Of a stretch of DNA of 64,000 bases, positions 25,077 to 34,253 are shown one piece after another (within the stretch, counting starts at the first letter, position 1; each line of letters begins with the position of its first letter). Source of the stretch: Limnohabitans sp. 2KL-17 (GTDB lineage: Bacteria; Pseudomonadota; Gammaproteobacteria; Burkholderiales; Burkholderiaceae_C); NCBI RefSeq assembly GCF_003063415.1, contig NZ_NESK01000017.1, positions 1 to 64,000 of the forward strand. The letters are read 5' to 3'. The notes below the pieces were generated by a model. The model had not been told where the DNA came from and searched no databases. It was given only the letters and a program-made list of their open reading frames with translations. Made by a program: the position numbers and the translations under genes.

Positions 25077-26296
25077 GCGATGAAAAAACAACCCATTCGG
25101 GTATTGGAGACAGCTTGAAAACTATCGAAAATTGGAATGCCTTTGTTCCAGGTGAAATATTCCAGTTAGAAGGCCAAGTCAAGGGTCCGCTGAGTGGTTT
25201 GACCATGTCCGTGAAAGACCTGTTTGATGTGGCGGGTCACCCCACAGGCGCAGGCAATCCCGATTGGTTGACATCCCACGCGGTGCCCGACCGTCACGCA
25301 CCACTGGTTCAGACGCTGCTGGATGCCGGTGCTTGCATCGTTGGAAAAACCATCACCGAAGAGTTTGCTTACAGTCTGGTCGGTGAAAACATCCATTACG
25401 GCACCCCAGTTAACCCCCACAACCCGGACTGCATTCCGGGTGGATCGAGTTCTGGGGCTGCGGTATCGGCAGCTGCAGGTTTGTGTGATTTTGCAGTCGG
25501 AACAGACACCGCGGGTTCGGTGCGCTTGCCCGCCAGTTTTTGTGGTCTTTGGGGGTTTCGGCCTAGCCATGGCGCACTGTCCAGCCAAGGCGTTGTGCCG
25601 CTGGCGCCCAGTTTTGATGTGCCGGGATGGATGTCTAAAAATGCTGACCACTTGGTGCAAGTGGGTTCGGTGGTCTTGCCGGCTGATCAGAAACTTGCCC
25701 CGCCCGATCGGCTAAAGCTGGCTTTGCCCGAGGACCTCTGGCTGCGTGTCCAGCCTGGTTTCCGTTCGGCCTTGCAAGTGCTGATTGATCGGATCGTGCC
25801 TTCTTTTCAGGGGGTGACGCATGCCAGTCTTTCGCAAGACCGGTTGCAAGCTTGGCAAGATGCGTTCCGCTGTGTACAAGGCCACGAGGCCTGGGCATCT
25901 CATGGTGCCTGGATTCGAAGCCACAAACCCCGCTTGGGGCCTGGCATCAAAGAACGTTTTGAGTGGGCCTCGACCATTCAGGATGAAGAGGCAAAGCATG
26001 CCCGAGCCAGCATGCTCAAGCATGCCGAAGTCGTTCATGCCTATTTGGACGATGCCGTGATCTGCATGCCCACGGTGTCCTACCTGGCCCCCCAAAAAGG
26101 CCACGCCAGCAGCGATGAAGACCGCACCAACGCCATGAGTCTGCTCTGCATAGCCTCCATGGCGGGTTTGCCGCAGGTCACGATGCCGCTTGCGGTGCTG
26201 GATGGCAAAGCCCTGGGCTTGTCATTGATGGGAAGCCGTCACAGTGACCGCCAGTTGTTGGCCATGGCACAACGCATTCGGAACATGCTGGCTTGA
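25073..26296 (+). CDS. amidase (amidase signature family) 2
   Basis: 407 residues from a TTG at 25073 that overlaps the previous stop (TTGA). Triad: Lys48 (TMSVKDLFDV), cis-Ser in IPGGSSSGAAVS and nucleophile Ser in GTDTAGSVRLPAS. It is shorter than amidase 1 and of the AtzE / glutamyl-tRNA amidase-like compact type. If TTG is not used, translation would have to begin at Met45, which would remove most of the strand before the catalytic Lys, so TTG is preferred. Last gene of the catabolic block. Confidence 0.82.
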   Translation: MSDEKTTHSGIGDSLKTIENWNAFVPGEIFQLEGQVKGPLSGLTMSVKDLFDVAGHPTGAGNPDWLTSHAVPDRHAPLVQTLLDAGACIVGKTITEEFAYSLVGENIHYGTPVNPHNPDCIPGGSSSGAAVSAAAGLCDFAVGTDTAGSVRLPASFCGLWGFRPSHGALSSQGVVPLAPSFDVPGWMSKNADHLVQVGSVVLPADQKLAPPDRLKLALPEDLWLRVQPGFRSALQVLIDRIVPSFQGVTHASLSQDRLQAWQDAFRCVQGHEAWASHGAWIRSHKPRLGPGIKERFEWASTIQDEEAKHARASMLKHAEVVHAYLDDAVICMPTVSYLAPQKGHASSDEDRTNAMSLLCIASMAGLPQVTMPLAVLDGKALGLSLMGSRHSDRQLLAMAQRIRNMLA

Positions 26297-26330
26297 TCCG
26301 GTGTCCAGTGGATCGCAACTGGCAGGACGC

Positions 26331-27077
26331 TCAGAAAGTGGGGGGCGTGCTCACCCACAAAACCCGGGTGGTGACTTCGCCGGGATTGAGATAGCTGTGA
26401 GGCTCTTCGGACCGGTAGACAAACGAGTCACCGGCATACAGCAAATATTGCACGCCGCTGACGGTCAACGCCAGCGCGCCACTCAGCACATACCCAACCT
26501 CTTCACCTTCGTGCATGAGGATGCCGTCGCTGCCACCACCCGGTTCCAGGATGTGCAAATTTCCTTCCAGCAAATGGCCCAGGTTGGGGGGTACCAGTCG
26601 CTCCAGCCGGGAGCCTTTGGCATCAATGCGAAATGTGGATCTCTCCTTGGCCCGGGTCACGACACCTTGATCTGCCCGGGATTCGCTGAACAAGGCGGTG
26701 ATGGTGATGTCAAGGCTGTGAACAATGCGGTGAAGCAAGGTCAGGGACACCTGCGCCTTGCCGTTTTCGACTTTGGAAAGCATGCTTTCAGAGCAAAAGG
26801 TGCGGACTGCCAAATCTTTGAGCGTCAAGCCCTTGATGTGCCGCAAGTTGCGAATGCGGCGTCCGATGTCTGGGCCATACAAAGAGGGCTCTTCCCTCTC
26901 AACGTCTGATTTGGACGCGGCTTGTGCTTTTCGTTGCCGGGGCTGTGCGGTCTTGGAGAGGGCGAGAGGCGGGGCCTTCAAGCTTGGCCGTGTGGTGCTT
27001 TTCTTGACACGTGTTGCCAATTCTTTTTCCGGTTTTTGATGGGTTTTGGGTATGCTTTTTTGTGAGTCGGATGGCAT
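26331..27077 (-). CDS. XRE-cupin transcriptional regulator
   Basis: 248 residues: a Lys/Pro/Ala-rich disordered N-terminus (1-65), an XRE HTH (about 70-125: IGRRIRNLRHIKGLTLKDLA and FCSESMLSKVENGKAQVSL) and a C-terminal cupin (about 170-245: GHLLEGNLHILEPG, HEGEEVGYVLSGALAL, GDSFVYRSEEPHSYLNPG). PuuR-like proteins of this build are small-molecule-sensing repressors of catabolic genes. It lies tail to tail with the block, 34 bases away, and is its best candidate regulator; the palindrome at 8446-8460 may be its site (inference). Confidence 0.88.
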   Translation of the reverse strand: MPSDSQKSIPKTHQKPEKELATRVKKSTTRPSLKAPPLALSKTAQPRQRKAQAASKSDVEREEPSLYGPDIGRRIRNLRHIKGLTLKDLAVRTFCSESMLSKVENGKAQVSLTLLHRIVHSLDITITALFSESRADQGVVTRAKERSTFRIDAKGSRLERLVPPNLGHLLEGNLHILEPGGGSDGILMHEGEEVGYVLSGALALTVSGVQYLLYAGDSFVYRSEEPHSYLNPGEVTTRVLWVSTPPTF

Positions 27078-27364
27078 AAATGGTGACCAGGTGCAAGATT
27101 TAAAAATACAAAATCCGAAAGCGGGCAGGGGTTAATTTACAGCGGGTTGCTTGTGTAAAAGGGGGCGGCGCTTAGGGGTTCATATTTATTTATTCAATAA
27201 CTGTGATTTGACCACAACTCTGAGCTGGGGTTAATCGGTGTTTCTATCGATAAAGGGGCTGGTTGCCGATCGAATGGTGACAAGCCTCCAAGCCGTCCTG
27301 GGCGCTGCGGTCCAACGTGCAACTCTTGTTCGGTCGCCTTCGCCTCTGAACTTCGTGCGCTGGC
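27078..27364. other. 287-base intergenic region, nothing clear
   Basis: The gap lies between the start of the XRE-cupin gene and the 3' end of dgoA. The part next to the regulator is AT-rich and should hold its promoter. The part next to dgoA has an open minus-strand frame without recognisable similarity. No hairpin with a T-run stood out. Confidence 0.5.
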
Positions 27365-28036
27365 TCAATGGCAAAAGGTCTTGGCAAACGCCATGGCTTT
27401 TTCTCTGACTTGATCGGCGTTGCGGCCTGGTGCATACAGTGCCGAGCCCAAGCCAAATCCGTTGGCACCAGCAGCGCGGTAGGCGGCCATGTTGTCGGGC
27501 GTGATGCCGCCCACGGGCATCAGGGCTGCTTGTGGGGGCAAGACGGCCCGCAGGGCTTTGACCGTGGCCGGAGAAATCATCTCGGCGGGGAACAGTTTGA
27601 GTCCGTGTGCCCCTGCGGCCAGTGCCGCAAAGGCTTCGCTGGGGCTGCACACACCAGGCAGCACCACCATGCCCAGCGCCAAAGCTTGCGCCACCACGAC
27701 TGGATTGAAGTTGGGTGAGACGATCAGTCGACCACCTGCAGCGTGTACGTCTTTCACTTGCTGTGCGTTGAGCACCGTACCCGCACCCATCAGGGCTTGT
27801 GGAAACTGTTGGCTCAACAGGGAGATGCTTTGCAAGGGCTCGGGTGAGTTCAAGGGGACTTCGATGATGGCAAAGCCACTGCTGATCAGTGCCTGACCTA
27901 TGCCGGGCGCTTCGGCCGGTGTGAGGCCGCGCAGGATGGCGATGAGCGGCAACTGGGCCATGGCCTGCGCCAGGGTTTCAGCCGGTGTTTGTGACGTGAT
28001 GAGGGCGGGTGGAAAAGTGTTCATGGGGTGGATCAC
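27365..28036 (-). CDS. dgoA: 2-dehydro-3-deoxy-6-phosphogalactonate aldolase
   Basis: 223 residues of the KDPG/KDPGal class I aldolase family: PLIAILRGLTPAEA, FAIIEVPLNSPEP, MGAGTVL, and Schiff-base Lys147 in HGLKLFPAE, then PVGGITPDNM. The IEVPLNSP block and neighbouring dgoK favour KDPGal (DgoA) over KDPG (Eda). It cleaves KDPGal to pyruvate and glyceraldehyde-3-phosphate. A GTG at 28036 overlaps the dgoK stop (GTGA); an ATG at 28024 is the alternative. Confidence 0.92.
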   Translation of the reverse strand: MIHPMNTFPPALITSQTPAETLAQAMAQLPLIAILRGLTPAEAPGIGQALISSGFAIIEVPLNSPEPLQSISLLSQQFPQALMGAGTVLNAQQVKDVHAAGGRLIVSPNFNPVVVAQALALGMVVLPGVCSPSEAFAALAAGAHGLKLFPAEMISPATVKALRAVLPPQAALMPVGGITPDNMAAYRAAGANGFGLGSALYAPGRNADQVREKAMAFAKTFCH

Positions 28037-28938
28037 TGAGAAGCGGCAAGGTAAAAGGAAGCCAGTGCGAACAGTCCAGCCCAGGTGGCCTCGGCCCCCT
28101 GGCTTTGGCAGTCGATGTTCAGGTGTTGCAGGGCCAGGGCGTAGCGCAGGGTGAGTGCCTCGCTGCCGATCAGGATCAATGGGGTGCAGTCGGTTGACAA
28201 GGCTTGCGTGCGCAGTTCTTCACCAATCAGCAGACCCGACAAATAACTGGACAAAGCCACGGCGGGCAAGCGTTCAAACAAGCCCAGTGTGCGCACCGCA
28301 AACAGGTGGTGCAGCACGCTGCCAGCTTGTTGGCTTTGGTCAATGCCTTGTAAAAAGACCGCTTCATCGAAGGCGCCGTGTGCATCCAGGGTCTTACCCA
28401 AAATAGAGTGTTGGCTCATCAGGGCAAAGACTTCACCGGTCATGAAAGTCTGAAATTGCGTGACGCGGCCCGCCTGCACTTGCACCCATTTGCTGTGTGT
28501 TCCGGGCAGCACCAGCGTGGCGCTGTCGCGCCTGGCCAGTTGCAACGCGCCAAAAATTTGTACTTCTTCGCCGCGCATCACGTCGGGAATGCCCAAGGGG
28601 CCATCGGCCATGCAGCTCAGTCCTGGCACCAGGGCGATCCGGTCAGCTTGCAGCCACAGCAGGTGCTGGCCCAACTCGGCAAAGCCTGCGGGACAAGGGC
28701 AATAAGGCGCTTCTTGCCAGCCCTGGCGGCTCCCTGCCATGCCCGAGATGAGGCACAACGCACCGGGCGCTTGCATCCAGTCGCCAAAGAGTTCGTTGAA
28801 CACAGCTTCAAACTGACCCGGCTGCACACTCATGATGCCGCGTGGGAACTCGCGTGACTCAAGCACCTGGCCAGCGGCGTCAAGCCGTGCGCCGCGCAAA
28901 GAAGAGGTGCCCCAGTCGATGGTGATCAAGGCTCTCAT
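28033..28938 (-). CDS. dgoK: 2-dehydro-3-deoxygalactonokinase
   Basis: 301 residues of the DgoK family (ASKHA fold): ITIDWGTSSLRG at the N-terminus is the phosphate-1 motif, LISGMAGSRQGW and LVLPGTHSKWV follow, and the adenosine motif lies at LILIGSEALTLRYA. It phosphorylates 2-dehydro-3-deoxygalactonate, the product of galactonate dehydratase. Overlaps dgoA and the upstream sugar kinase by four bases each. Confidence 0.93.
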   Translation of the reverse strand: MRALITIDWGTSSLRGARLDAAGQVLESREFPRGIMSVQPGQFEAVFNELFGDWMQAPGALCLISGMAGSRQGWQEAPYCPCPAGFAELGQHLLWLQADRIALVPGLSCMADGPLGIPDVMRGEEVQIFGALQLARRDSATLVLPGTHSKWVQVQAGRVTQFQTFMTGEVFALMSQHSILGKTLDAHGAFDEAVFLQGIDQSQQAGSVLHHLFAVRTLGLFERLPAVALSSYLSGLLIGEELRTQALSTDCTPLILIGSEALTLRYALALQHLNIDCQSQGAEATWAGLFALASFYLAASQ

Positions 28939-29909
28939 GCTGGTGTGACCTTTGCCGTGGGTTTCAGGACGTTCATCACCGCATCAAGGTAAGGCAAAGG
29001 GGCCACAGCGCCAAAGCCTTGGACCGACAAGGAGGCTGCAGCGTTGGCATAGGCGGTGGCGCCCCACAGGTCGTCGCCAGCAGCCAGACGCGCCAGCAAG
29101 TTGCCTGCAAAACAATCGCCAGCACCGGTGGCATCGATGGCTTTGACCATGTGGCCTGGCACTTGGCGAAGGCTTTGGCCATCGCTCGCCAGCGCGCCTT
29201 CAGCGCCCAGCTTGAGCACCACTTGAGCTGCACCTTGGGCGTGGCTCCAGCCGATGATGTCTTGCGCTTGGGTGAGGCCTGTGAGTGCAGTCATGTCCTC
29301 TAGGCTGGGCAAAAACAAATCGCACAGGCTGACGGCGTGGCGGATGCAGGCCTGTGCGCGGGCCAATGGCCACAGTGACAAACGCAAATTGGAATCGAGT
29401 GCCACGCGCGTGCCCGTGCTGCGGGCATATTGCATGGTGGCGAATGCGGTGTCGCAAGCCGATGCCGAAATCGCCAGACTGATGCCTGACAGGTGCAGCC
29501 AGTGGCTGCTTGCTACAGCCTCAGCCCAGTGCTGCGTCAGGTCTTGCGCTTGCATGCGGCTCGCGGCCGATCCGGCGCGTGCATAGCTGAAGTGGTGACC
29601 TTGCGCGTCGTGGCTGACAAAATACATGCCGGTCGGCGCCTGCCCATCGCGCAGCACGCTGCGGGTGCTCACGCTTTCTCGTTGCCATAAATCCATCAGG
29701 CGGTCACCCCAGCGGTCTGTGCCAAGGCGACTGAGGTAGGCCACTCGCGCCCCGGCGCGAGCGCCTGCAATGGCCGCGTTACTGGTATCACCTCCAAAAC
29801 CTTGCAGGTAAAGCGGCGCTTCGTCAGGTGGCAAGTTTGAGGTCTGGTTGAACTCGACCATGGCTTCACCCAGGGCGACGATGTCCAGTGTTTTCAGTGG
29901 GGATGTCAT
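28935..29909 (-). CDS. kdgK: PfkB-family sugar kinase, KDG kinase-like
   Basis: A 324-residue ribokinase-fold protein: N-terminal LDIVALGEAMVEFNQ, GGDTSNAAIAGARAGA (substrate loop), and the C-terminal anion-hole block DATGAGDCFAGNLLARL with the catalytic Asp. LQGFGGDTSN resembles 2-dehydro-3-deoxygluconokinase. Beside dgoA/dgoK it suggests handling of both KDG and KDGal. The specificity, and so the symbol, is inferred. First gene of its minus-strand unit, 92 bases from the divergent 30002 gene. Confidence 0.82.
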   Translation of the reverse strand: MTSPLKTLDIVALGEAMVEFNQTSNLPPDEAPLYLQGFGGDTSNAAIAGARAGARVAYLSRLGTDRWGDRLMDLWQRESVSTRSVLRDGQAPTGMYFVSHDAQGHHFSYARAGSAASRMQAQDLTQHWAEAVASSHWLHLSGISLAISASACDTAFATMQYARSTGTRVALDSNLRLSLWPLARAQACIRHAVSLCDLFLPSLEDMTALTGLTQAQDIIGWSHAQGAAQVVLKLGAEGALASDGQSLRQVPGHMVKAIDATGAGDCFAGNLLARLAAGDDLWGATAYANAAASLSVQGFGAVAPLPYLDAVMNVLKPTAKVTPA

Positions 29910-30001
29910 GGCAAAAAAATAAAGGTTTTCTCAGTGTGCAGTGGGAGAATGGCAGCCGAATGAATCAGATCATGCATCAGGAATGAAGGGGGCACAGGGA
30001 C

Positions 30002-31282
30002 ATGGAAAACGAATTCGTACTGGACGCAGCATGCAAAGGTTTCCCCCTGGCAGGCAAGCCCTGCAGCCTGACTGAATTGGGTGAGCGTGGCTGGAATCTG
30101 CTGGACGACACATTGTCTTACCCGGTGGCCACATTGCGCCGATCTGCGCTCACGCACAACCTGGCCTGGATGCAGGACTTCGTGCAGCGCAAGGGCGTGG
30201 CATTGGCCCCACATGGCAAAACCACCATGTCGCCTGAGCTTTTTCGCATGCAGTTGCAGGCGGGTGCCTGGGGGCTGACCTTTGCCAATGTGCACCAGTT
30301 GCGCGTGGGCCTGGCCGCGGGAGCGCAGCGCGCCATCATCGCCAACCAGCTGGTGTCTGATGCCGACCTTGATGGGCTGGACGGGTTGCTGCGGCAATAC
30401 CCACAGGCCCGGGTGTGGTTCTTGGTGGATTCGCTGGCGCAGTTGGCGCGCCTGGCCGACTGGGGCTTGCGTCGCCAGAACAAGCGCTGCTGGGATGTGT
30501 TGCTGGAGCTGGGCATCGCCGCTTACCGCACGGGCTGCCGAACGCACGAACAGGCCCTCACCTTGGCCCAGGCCATGGCCCATTCGGAGGTGGTTTGCCT
30601 GGGGGGTGTGGAGTGCTACGAAGGCGGTTTGGGCCGATGCGACAGTGCACACGACATCGAAGCCGTGAGCGCCTTGGTGCGCAGCGTTCAGACCCTGGTG
30701 CAGCAACTGGATGATCAAAACCTGTGGGGCAATCAAGAGGTGTTGCTGTCTGCGGGTGGCTCGGCTGTTTTTGATTTGGTGATTCCGATGTTGAAATTGC
30801 AGGTCAAAAGCCGCCCAGTGCAAGGGGTGTTGCGCTCGGGTTGTTATGTGACGCACGACCACTGGAACTATGCCCGCTACCTCAAGCTGGTGGAGACGCG
30901 CGAAGGCTTGAGTGCCTCGCTGCAGCCCGCACTGGAAGTCTGGGCCATGGTGCAGTCGGTGCCTGAGCCGGGTTTGGCCATCTTGAGCGCTGGGCGGCGT
31001 GATCTGTCGTATGACCAGTGCATGCCCATGCCCGTGCGTTGGGCGGCCAAGGGTCAAAGCGGCACCGATGCCCTCAAGGCCACGCCTGACAGCTGGCAGG
31101 TGAAGACGCTCAGCGATCAGCATGCCCACATGGTGTTTGCACCCGATGGGGTTTGGCCGCAGGTCGGAGACCGGGTGGCTCTGGGCATTTCTCACCCCTG
31201 CACCACGTTTGACAAATGGCGCTGGATGGCGCTGATCGAAGAGGATGGCCGCATCAGCGGGGCGATCAGCACACATTTTTAA
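30002..31282 (+). CDS. D-serine / D-threo-3-hydroxyaspartate dehydratase-like
   Basis: A 426-residue fold-type III PLP enzyme (alanine-racemase barrel). Schiff-base Lys73 sits in LAPHGKTTMSP. The zinc pair typical of DSD1-type dehydratases appears as His398 and Cys400 in SHPCTTFDKW. These enzymes eliminate water from D-3-hydroxyamino acids, giving 2-oxoacid and ammonia. Its place among sugar-acid genes is not explained by the pathway. A long minus-strand open frame (29906-31300) covers the gene but is a coding shadow. Confidence 0.87.
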   Translation: MENEFVLDAACKGFPLAGKPCSLTELGERGWNLLDDTLSYPVATLRRSALTHNLAWMQDFVQRKGVALAPHGKTTMSPELFRMQLQAGAWGLTFANVHQLRVGLAAGAQRAIIANQLVSDADLDGLDGLLRQYPQARVWFLVDSLAQLARLADWGLRRQNKRCWDVLLELGIAAYRTGCRTHEQALTLAQAMAHSEVVCLGGVECYEGGLGRCDSAHDIEAVSALVRSVQTLVQQLDDQNLWGNQEVLLSAGGSAVFDLVIPMLKLQVKSRPVQGVLRSGCYVTHDHWNYARYLKLVETREGLSASLQPALEVWAMVQSVPEPGLAILSAGRRDLSYDQCMPMPVRWAAKGQSGTDALKATPDSWQVKTLSDQHAHMVFAPDGVWPQVGDRVALGISHPCTTFDKWRWMALIEEDGRISGAISTHF

Positions 31283-31295
31283 TGCGCGGAAACAG

Positions 31296-31322
31296 GCCAC
31301 CTCAGCCGGGCCATGAGGTGGC
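31296..31322. terminator. bidirectional hairpin terminator
   Basis: GCCACCTCA and TGAGGTGGC form a perfect 9-bp stem around nine bases, exactly between the convergent 30002 and denD genes. T-runs are weak, so termination strength is uncertain. Confidence 0.6.
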
Positions 31323-31335
31323 GTGTTCAGTCAAC

Positions 31336-32340
31336 TCATTTCAGCCCGTTCAGGGCCTCGGCCGGGTAACCGGGTCTGGTTTTGCAGTCCTCGATGTACT
31401 GTTCAATGATGGCCTCAAAGCTGGCATCGGCTTTCAAGCCAAGGGCATTGGCGCGGTCGGAGGTTGAGCCTTTGGCCCAATTGGCCACAATGGCCGCGAT
31501 CCGTTCGTCGCGCTCGAACTTCACCCGAGCCCGTACGGCAGGGCCGGCCACTTTTTCGAGTGCGGCCAGCATGTCACTGACCTTCACGTTCAAGCCTGGC
31601 AGGTTCAGCGCCATGCGTCCGCCCAAGGCCTCTCGACTGGCCTCGAACACAGTGATGAGGCCGTGAATGGTGTTGCCAGGCGATGAAACCGGGTGCGACA
31701 CATCGGGGTCTACCGGACAGGTGGTGGGGGTGCCCGCCAGGGGCTCGCGGATGATGCCGCTGAAAAACGAGGAGGCTGCACCGTTCGGTTTGCCGGGGCG
31801 AACGGCCACGGTCATCAGGCGCGCCGCGCGGCCATCGATGAAGCCCTTGCGGGTGCAATCCGCCACCAGGTACTCCAGCATCAGCTTGTGCGTGCCGTAA
31901 GAGGTCTGTGGTGAGGGCAGGGTGGTGTCTGTCACCTTGTCGGGCATGGGGTTGGCAGCATCGGGGCCAAACACCGCCACCGAGCTGGCAAACACCAAGC
32001 GTGGCACTTTGCCCGAAGCGCGAAGACTGTCCAGCAGCAAGCGTGTGCTGTCCAGGTTGGAACGCATGCCCAGATCGAAGTCAAGTTCGCATTCGCCAGA
32101 CACAGCAGAGGCTAGATGGAACACGCCATCGAAACCACTTTTGAACAAGTCACCTTGCTCCAGCATCGGGCCTGCATGGCTTTTGACGCGAGGGTCAGCT
32201 TGCAAATCAGTGGGCGCAGGAAACAGGTCGGCAATGACCAGCTCCGTGATGCTTTGCCCATTCAGGTGGCCTCGCTTCAAAATTTCGCGGGCCAGGCGTG
32301 CGCCCAAAAACCCTGCACCGCCGGTGATCAAAATGCGCAT
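31336..32340 (-). CDS. denD: D-erythronate dehydrogenase, extended SDR
   Basis: A 334-residue NAD-dependent epimerase/dehydratase-fold protein. GGAGFLGARLA is at 7-17, VFASSVAVFG supplies Ser, and SYGTHKLMLEYL gives Tyr-xxx-Lys. TVAVRPGKPNGAASSFFSG and CPVDPDVSHPVSSPGNTIHG match DenD-type proteins that oxidise D-erythronate at C2. It lies 16 bases downstream of the dehydratase at 32356. Assignment by family resemblance. Confidence 0.82.
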   Translation of the reverse strand: MRILITGGAGFLGARLAREILKRGHLNGQSITELVIADLFPAPTDLQADPRVKSHAGPMLEQGDLFKSGFDGVFHLASAVSGECELDFDLGMRSNLDSTRLLLDSLRASGKVPRLVFASSVAVFGPDAANPMPDKVTDTTLPSPQTSYGTHKLMLEYLVADCTRKGFIDGRAARLMTVAVRPGKPNGAASSFFSGIIREPLAGTPTTCPVDPDVSHPVSSPGNTIHGLITVFEASREALGGRMALNLPGLNVKVSDMLAALEKVAGPAVRARVKFERDERIAAIVANWAKGSTSDRANALGLKADASFEAIIEQYIEDCKTRPGYPAEALNGLK

Positions 32341-32355
32341 GAATGTCTCCTTGTT

Positions 32356-34092
32356 TCAGTGGTTGTCTTTGGGCACGGCTGCGCCGCGCTGGCCGACAAG
32401 AAAGTCCATGTCAGCGCCTTCGTCAGCTTGCAAAACGTGGTCGATGTAGAGTTTCCAGTAGCCCGATGTCATGGCGGGCTCAGGCTTTTGCCACAGGGCC
32501 AAGCGCCTGGACAACTCTTCGTCGCTGATCAGCAGTTGCAGTTTCCGCTCGGGCACATTCAATTCGATCATGTCACCGTTTTGCACCACGGCCAGCGGTC
32601 CACCTGCTGCCGCTTCTGGGGTGGTGTGCAGCACCACCGTGCCGTAGGCGGTGCCGCTCATGCGCGCATCGCTGATGCGCACCATGTCGGTGATGCCTTT
32701 GCGCAGCACTTTGGGGGGCAGCGGCATGTTGCCTACTTCGGCCATACCGGGGTAGCCCTTGGGGCCGCAGTTTTTCAGGACCAGGATGCAGTTTTCGTCC
32801 ACGTCCAGAGCTTCGTCATCGATGCGCTTGTGGAAATCATGGCTGTCTTCAAAGACCACGGCCCGACCGGTGTGAACCATCAATGAGGGTGTGGCGGCGC
32901 TCGGCTTGATGACCGCGCCACGGGGGGCCAGGTTGCCACGCAAGATTGCAATGCCGGCTTTTTCCTTAAAAGGCGCATCAAATTTCTTGATGACACGCGG
33001 GTCGTAGTTTTCGGCCTTGGCAATGTTTTCAGCCACGCTCTTGCCAGTGACGGTGATGATGTCCTTGTGCAGCAGGTGCTCGATTTCTTTCATCACGACA
33101 GGCAGGCCTCCGGCGTAGCAGAAGTCTTCCATCAGGAACTCACCCGAGGGTTGCAGATTGAGCAGACAAGGCAGGTCGCTGCCCAGGCGTTCAAAGTCGT
33201 CGATGGTGAGCTTCAGCCCCAGACGGCCAGCAATAGCGATCAGGTGGATCACCGCGTTGGTTGAACCACCAATGGCGGCCAGTGTTCGAATGGCGTTTTC
33301 AAAGGCCTCGCGGGTCAGCACCTTGGTGATGGTCTGGTCAGTGTGCACCATCTCGACAATGCGGCGACCGGCTTCGCGTGCCAGCACGTTGCGGCGGCCA
33401 TCCACGGCGGGGTAGGCGGCGTTGCCGGGTAGGCCGATGCCCAGCGCTTCGACCATGCTGGCCATGGTGCTGGCGGTGCCCATGGTCATGCAGTGGCCGT
33501 GGCTGCGGTGCATGCAGCTTTCGGCTTCAAAAAAGTCTTGTAATTTCAGTGTGCCTGCGCGCACTTGCTCGCTCATGCTCCATACGCCGGTGCCTGAGCC
33601 CAGCTCTTGACCACGCCATTTGCCATTCAACATGGGGCCACCCGATACACCAATGCTGGGCAGGCCCGCACTCGATGCCCCCATCAGCAAACTGGGTGTG
33701 GTCTTATCGCAGCCCATCAGCAGCACGACGCCATCGATCGGGTTGCCGCGGATGCTTTCTTCGACATCCATGCTGGCCAGATTGCGGTACAGCATCGCGG
33801 TGGGCCGCAGCAGCGTTTCACCCAAGGACATCACCGGGAATTCAAGCGGGAAACCACCGGCTTCATACACGCCGATCTTGACCTGTTCGGCCAGGGTGCG
33901 AAAGTGTGAGTTGCAAGGGGTGAGTTCGCTGAAGGTGTTGCAAATGCCAATGACAGGGCGCCCGTCAAATTGGTCGTGCGGCACACCCTTGCCTTTGACC
34001 CAGCTGCGGTAGGCAAAGCCATCGCGGTCTTGTCGGCCAAACCATTGTTGGCTGCGCAATTCTTCGGGTTTTTTGCGGGGGGTGTCGCTCAT
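32356..34092 (-). CDS. IlvD/Edd-family sugar-acid dehydratase
   Basis: 578 residues. Iron-sulfur ligands: Cys in GICNTFSELTPCN, Cys in LMGCDKTTPS (with the metal-site Lys) and Cys in ESCMHRSHGHCMTMGTAST. ARMSGTAYGTVVLHTTPEA is the conserved C-terminal loop. Length and the two-residue changes from true IlvD (CNTFSELTPCN) place it with aldonic-acid dehydratases such as L-arabinonate or D-xylonate dehydratase; the exact sugar is not readable. It converts an aldonate to a 2-keto-3-deoxy acid. First gene of the unit that includes denD and divergent from the GntR regulator. Confidence 0.88.
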   Translation of the reverse strand: MSDTPRKKPEELRSQQWFGRQDRDGFAYRSWVKGKGVPHDQFDGRPVIGICNTFSELTPCNSHFRTLAEQVKIGVYEAGGFPLEFPVMSLGETLLRPTAMLYRNLASMDVEESIRGNPIDGVVLLMGCDKTTPSLLMGASSAGLPSIGVSGGPMLNGKWRGQELGSGTGVWSMSEQVRAGTLKLQDFFEAESCMHRSHGHCMTMGTASTMASMVEALGIGLPGNAAYPAVDGRRNVLAREAGRRIVEMVHTDQTITKVLTREAFENAIRTLAAIGGSTNAVIHLIAIAGRLGLKLTIDDFERLGSDLPCLLNLQPSGEFLMEDFCYAGGLPVVMKEIEHLLHKDIITVTGKSVAENIAKAENYDPRVIKKFDAPFKEKAGIAILRGNLAPRGAVIKPSAATPSLMVHTGRAVVFEDSHDFHKRIDDEALDVDENCILVLKNCGPKGYPGMAEVGNMPLPPKVLRKGITDMVRISDARMSGTAYGTVVLHTTPEAAAGGPLAVVQNGDMIELNVPERKLQLLISDEELSRRLALWQKPEPAMTSGYWKLYIDHVLQADEGADMDFLVGQRGAAVPKDNH

Positions 34093-34134
34093 GGTGCCGG
34101 TCCGGGTTGGTGAATAAAGTCGAATCGAAAAATA

Positions 34135-34151
34135 CTATCGTATGACGATAG
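34135..34151. promoter_or_regulatory. FadR/GntR-type operator
   Basis: CTATCGT-ATG-ACGATAG, a perfect palindrome with 7-bp arms 43 bases upstream of the dehydratase start. Its core TCGTATGACGA fits the known FadR-subfamily consensus TNGTNNNACNA. The FCD regulator encoded at 34287 is the expected ligand. Confidence 0.7.
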
Positions 34152-34253
34152 AAAAACAAGCATGCCTTGTAAAGCCAGCGACATTCGGGCAAACCCTAGA
34201 CGCCAACAGGACCCGTCCTAGGGTTTACCATGGTCGGTTGCAGAGCTTCAATC

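Noticed and set aside
8503..26296. Assignment as the known nicotinate (nic) or nicotine pathway
   Set aside because: NicC, NicX and NicE counterparts are absent, the large Mo subunit lacks the cytochrome tail, and PuuE-like, FAH and ACMSD-like genes have no place in that route.
26244..26909. 221-residue plus-strand ORF
   Set aside because: Antisense shadow of the XRE-cupin gene.
29906..31300. 464-residue minus-strand ORF
   Set aside because: It is His/Gln/Arg-rich with no family pattern and lies antisense to the PLP enzyme, whose motifs are complete. A high-GC coding shadow.
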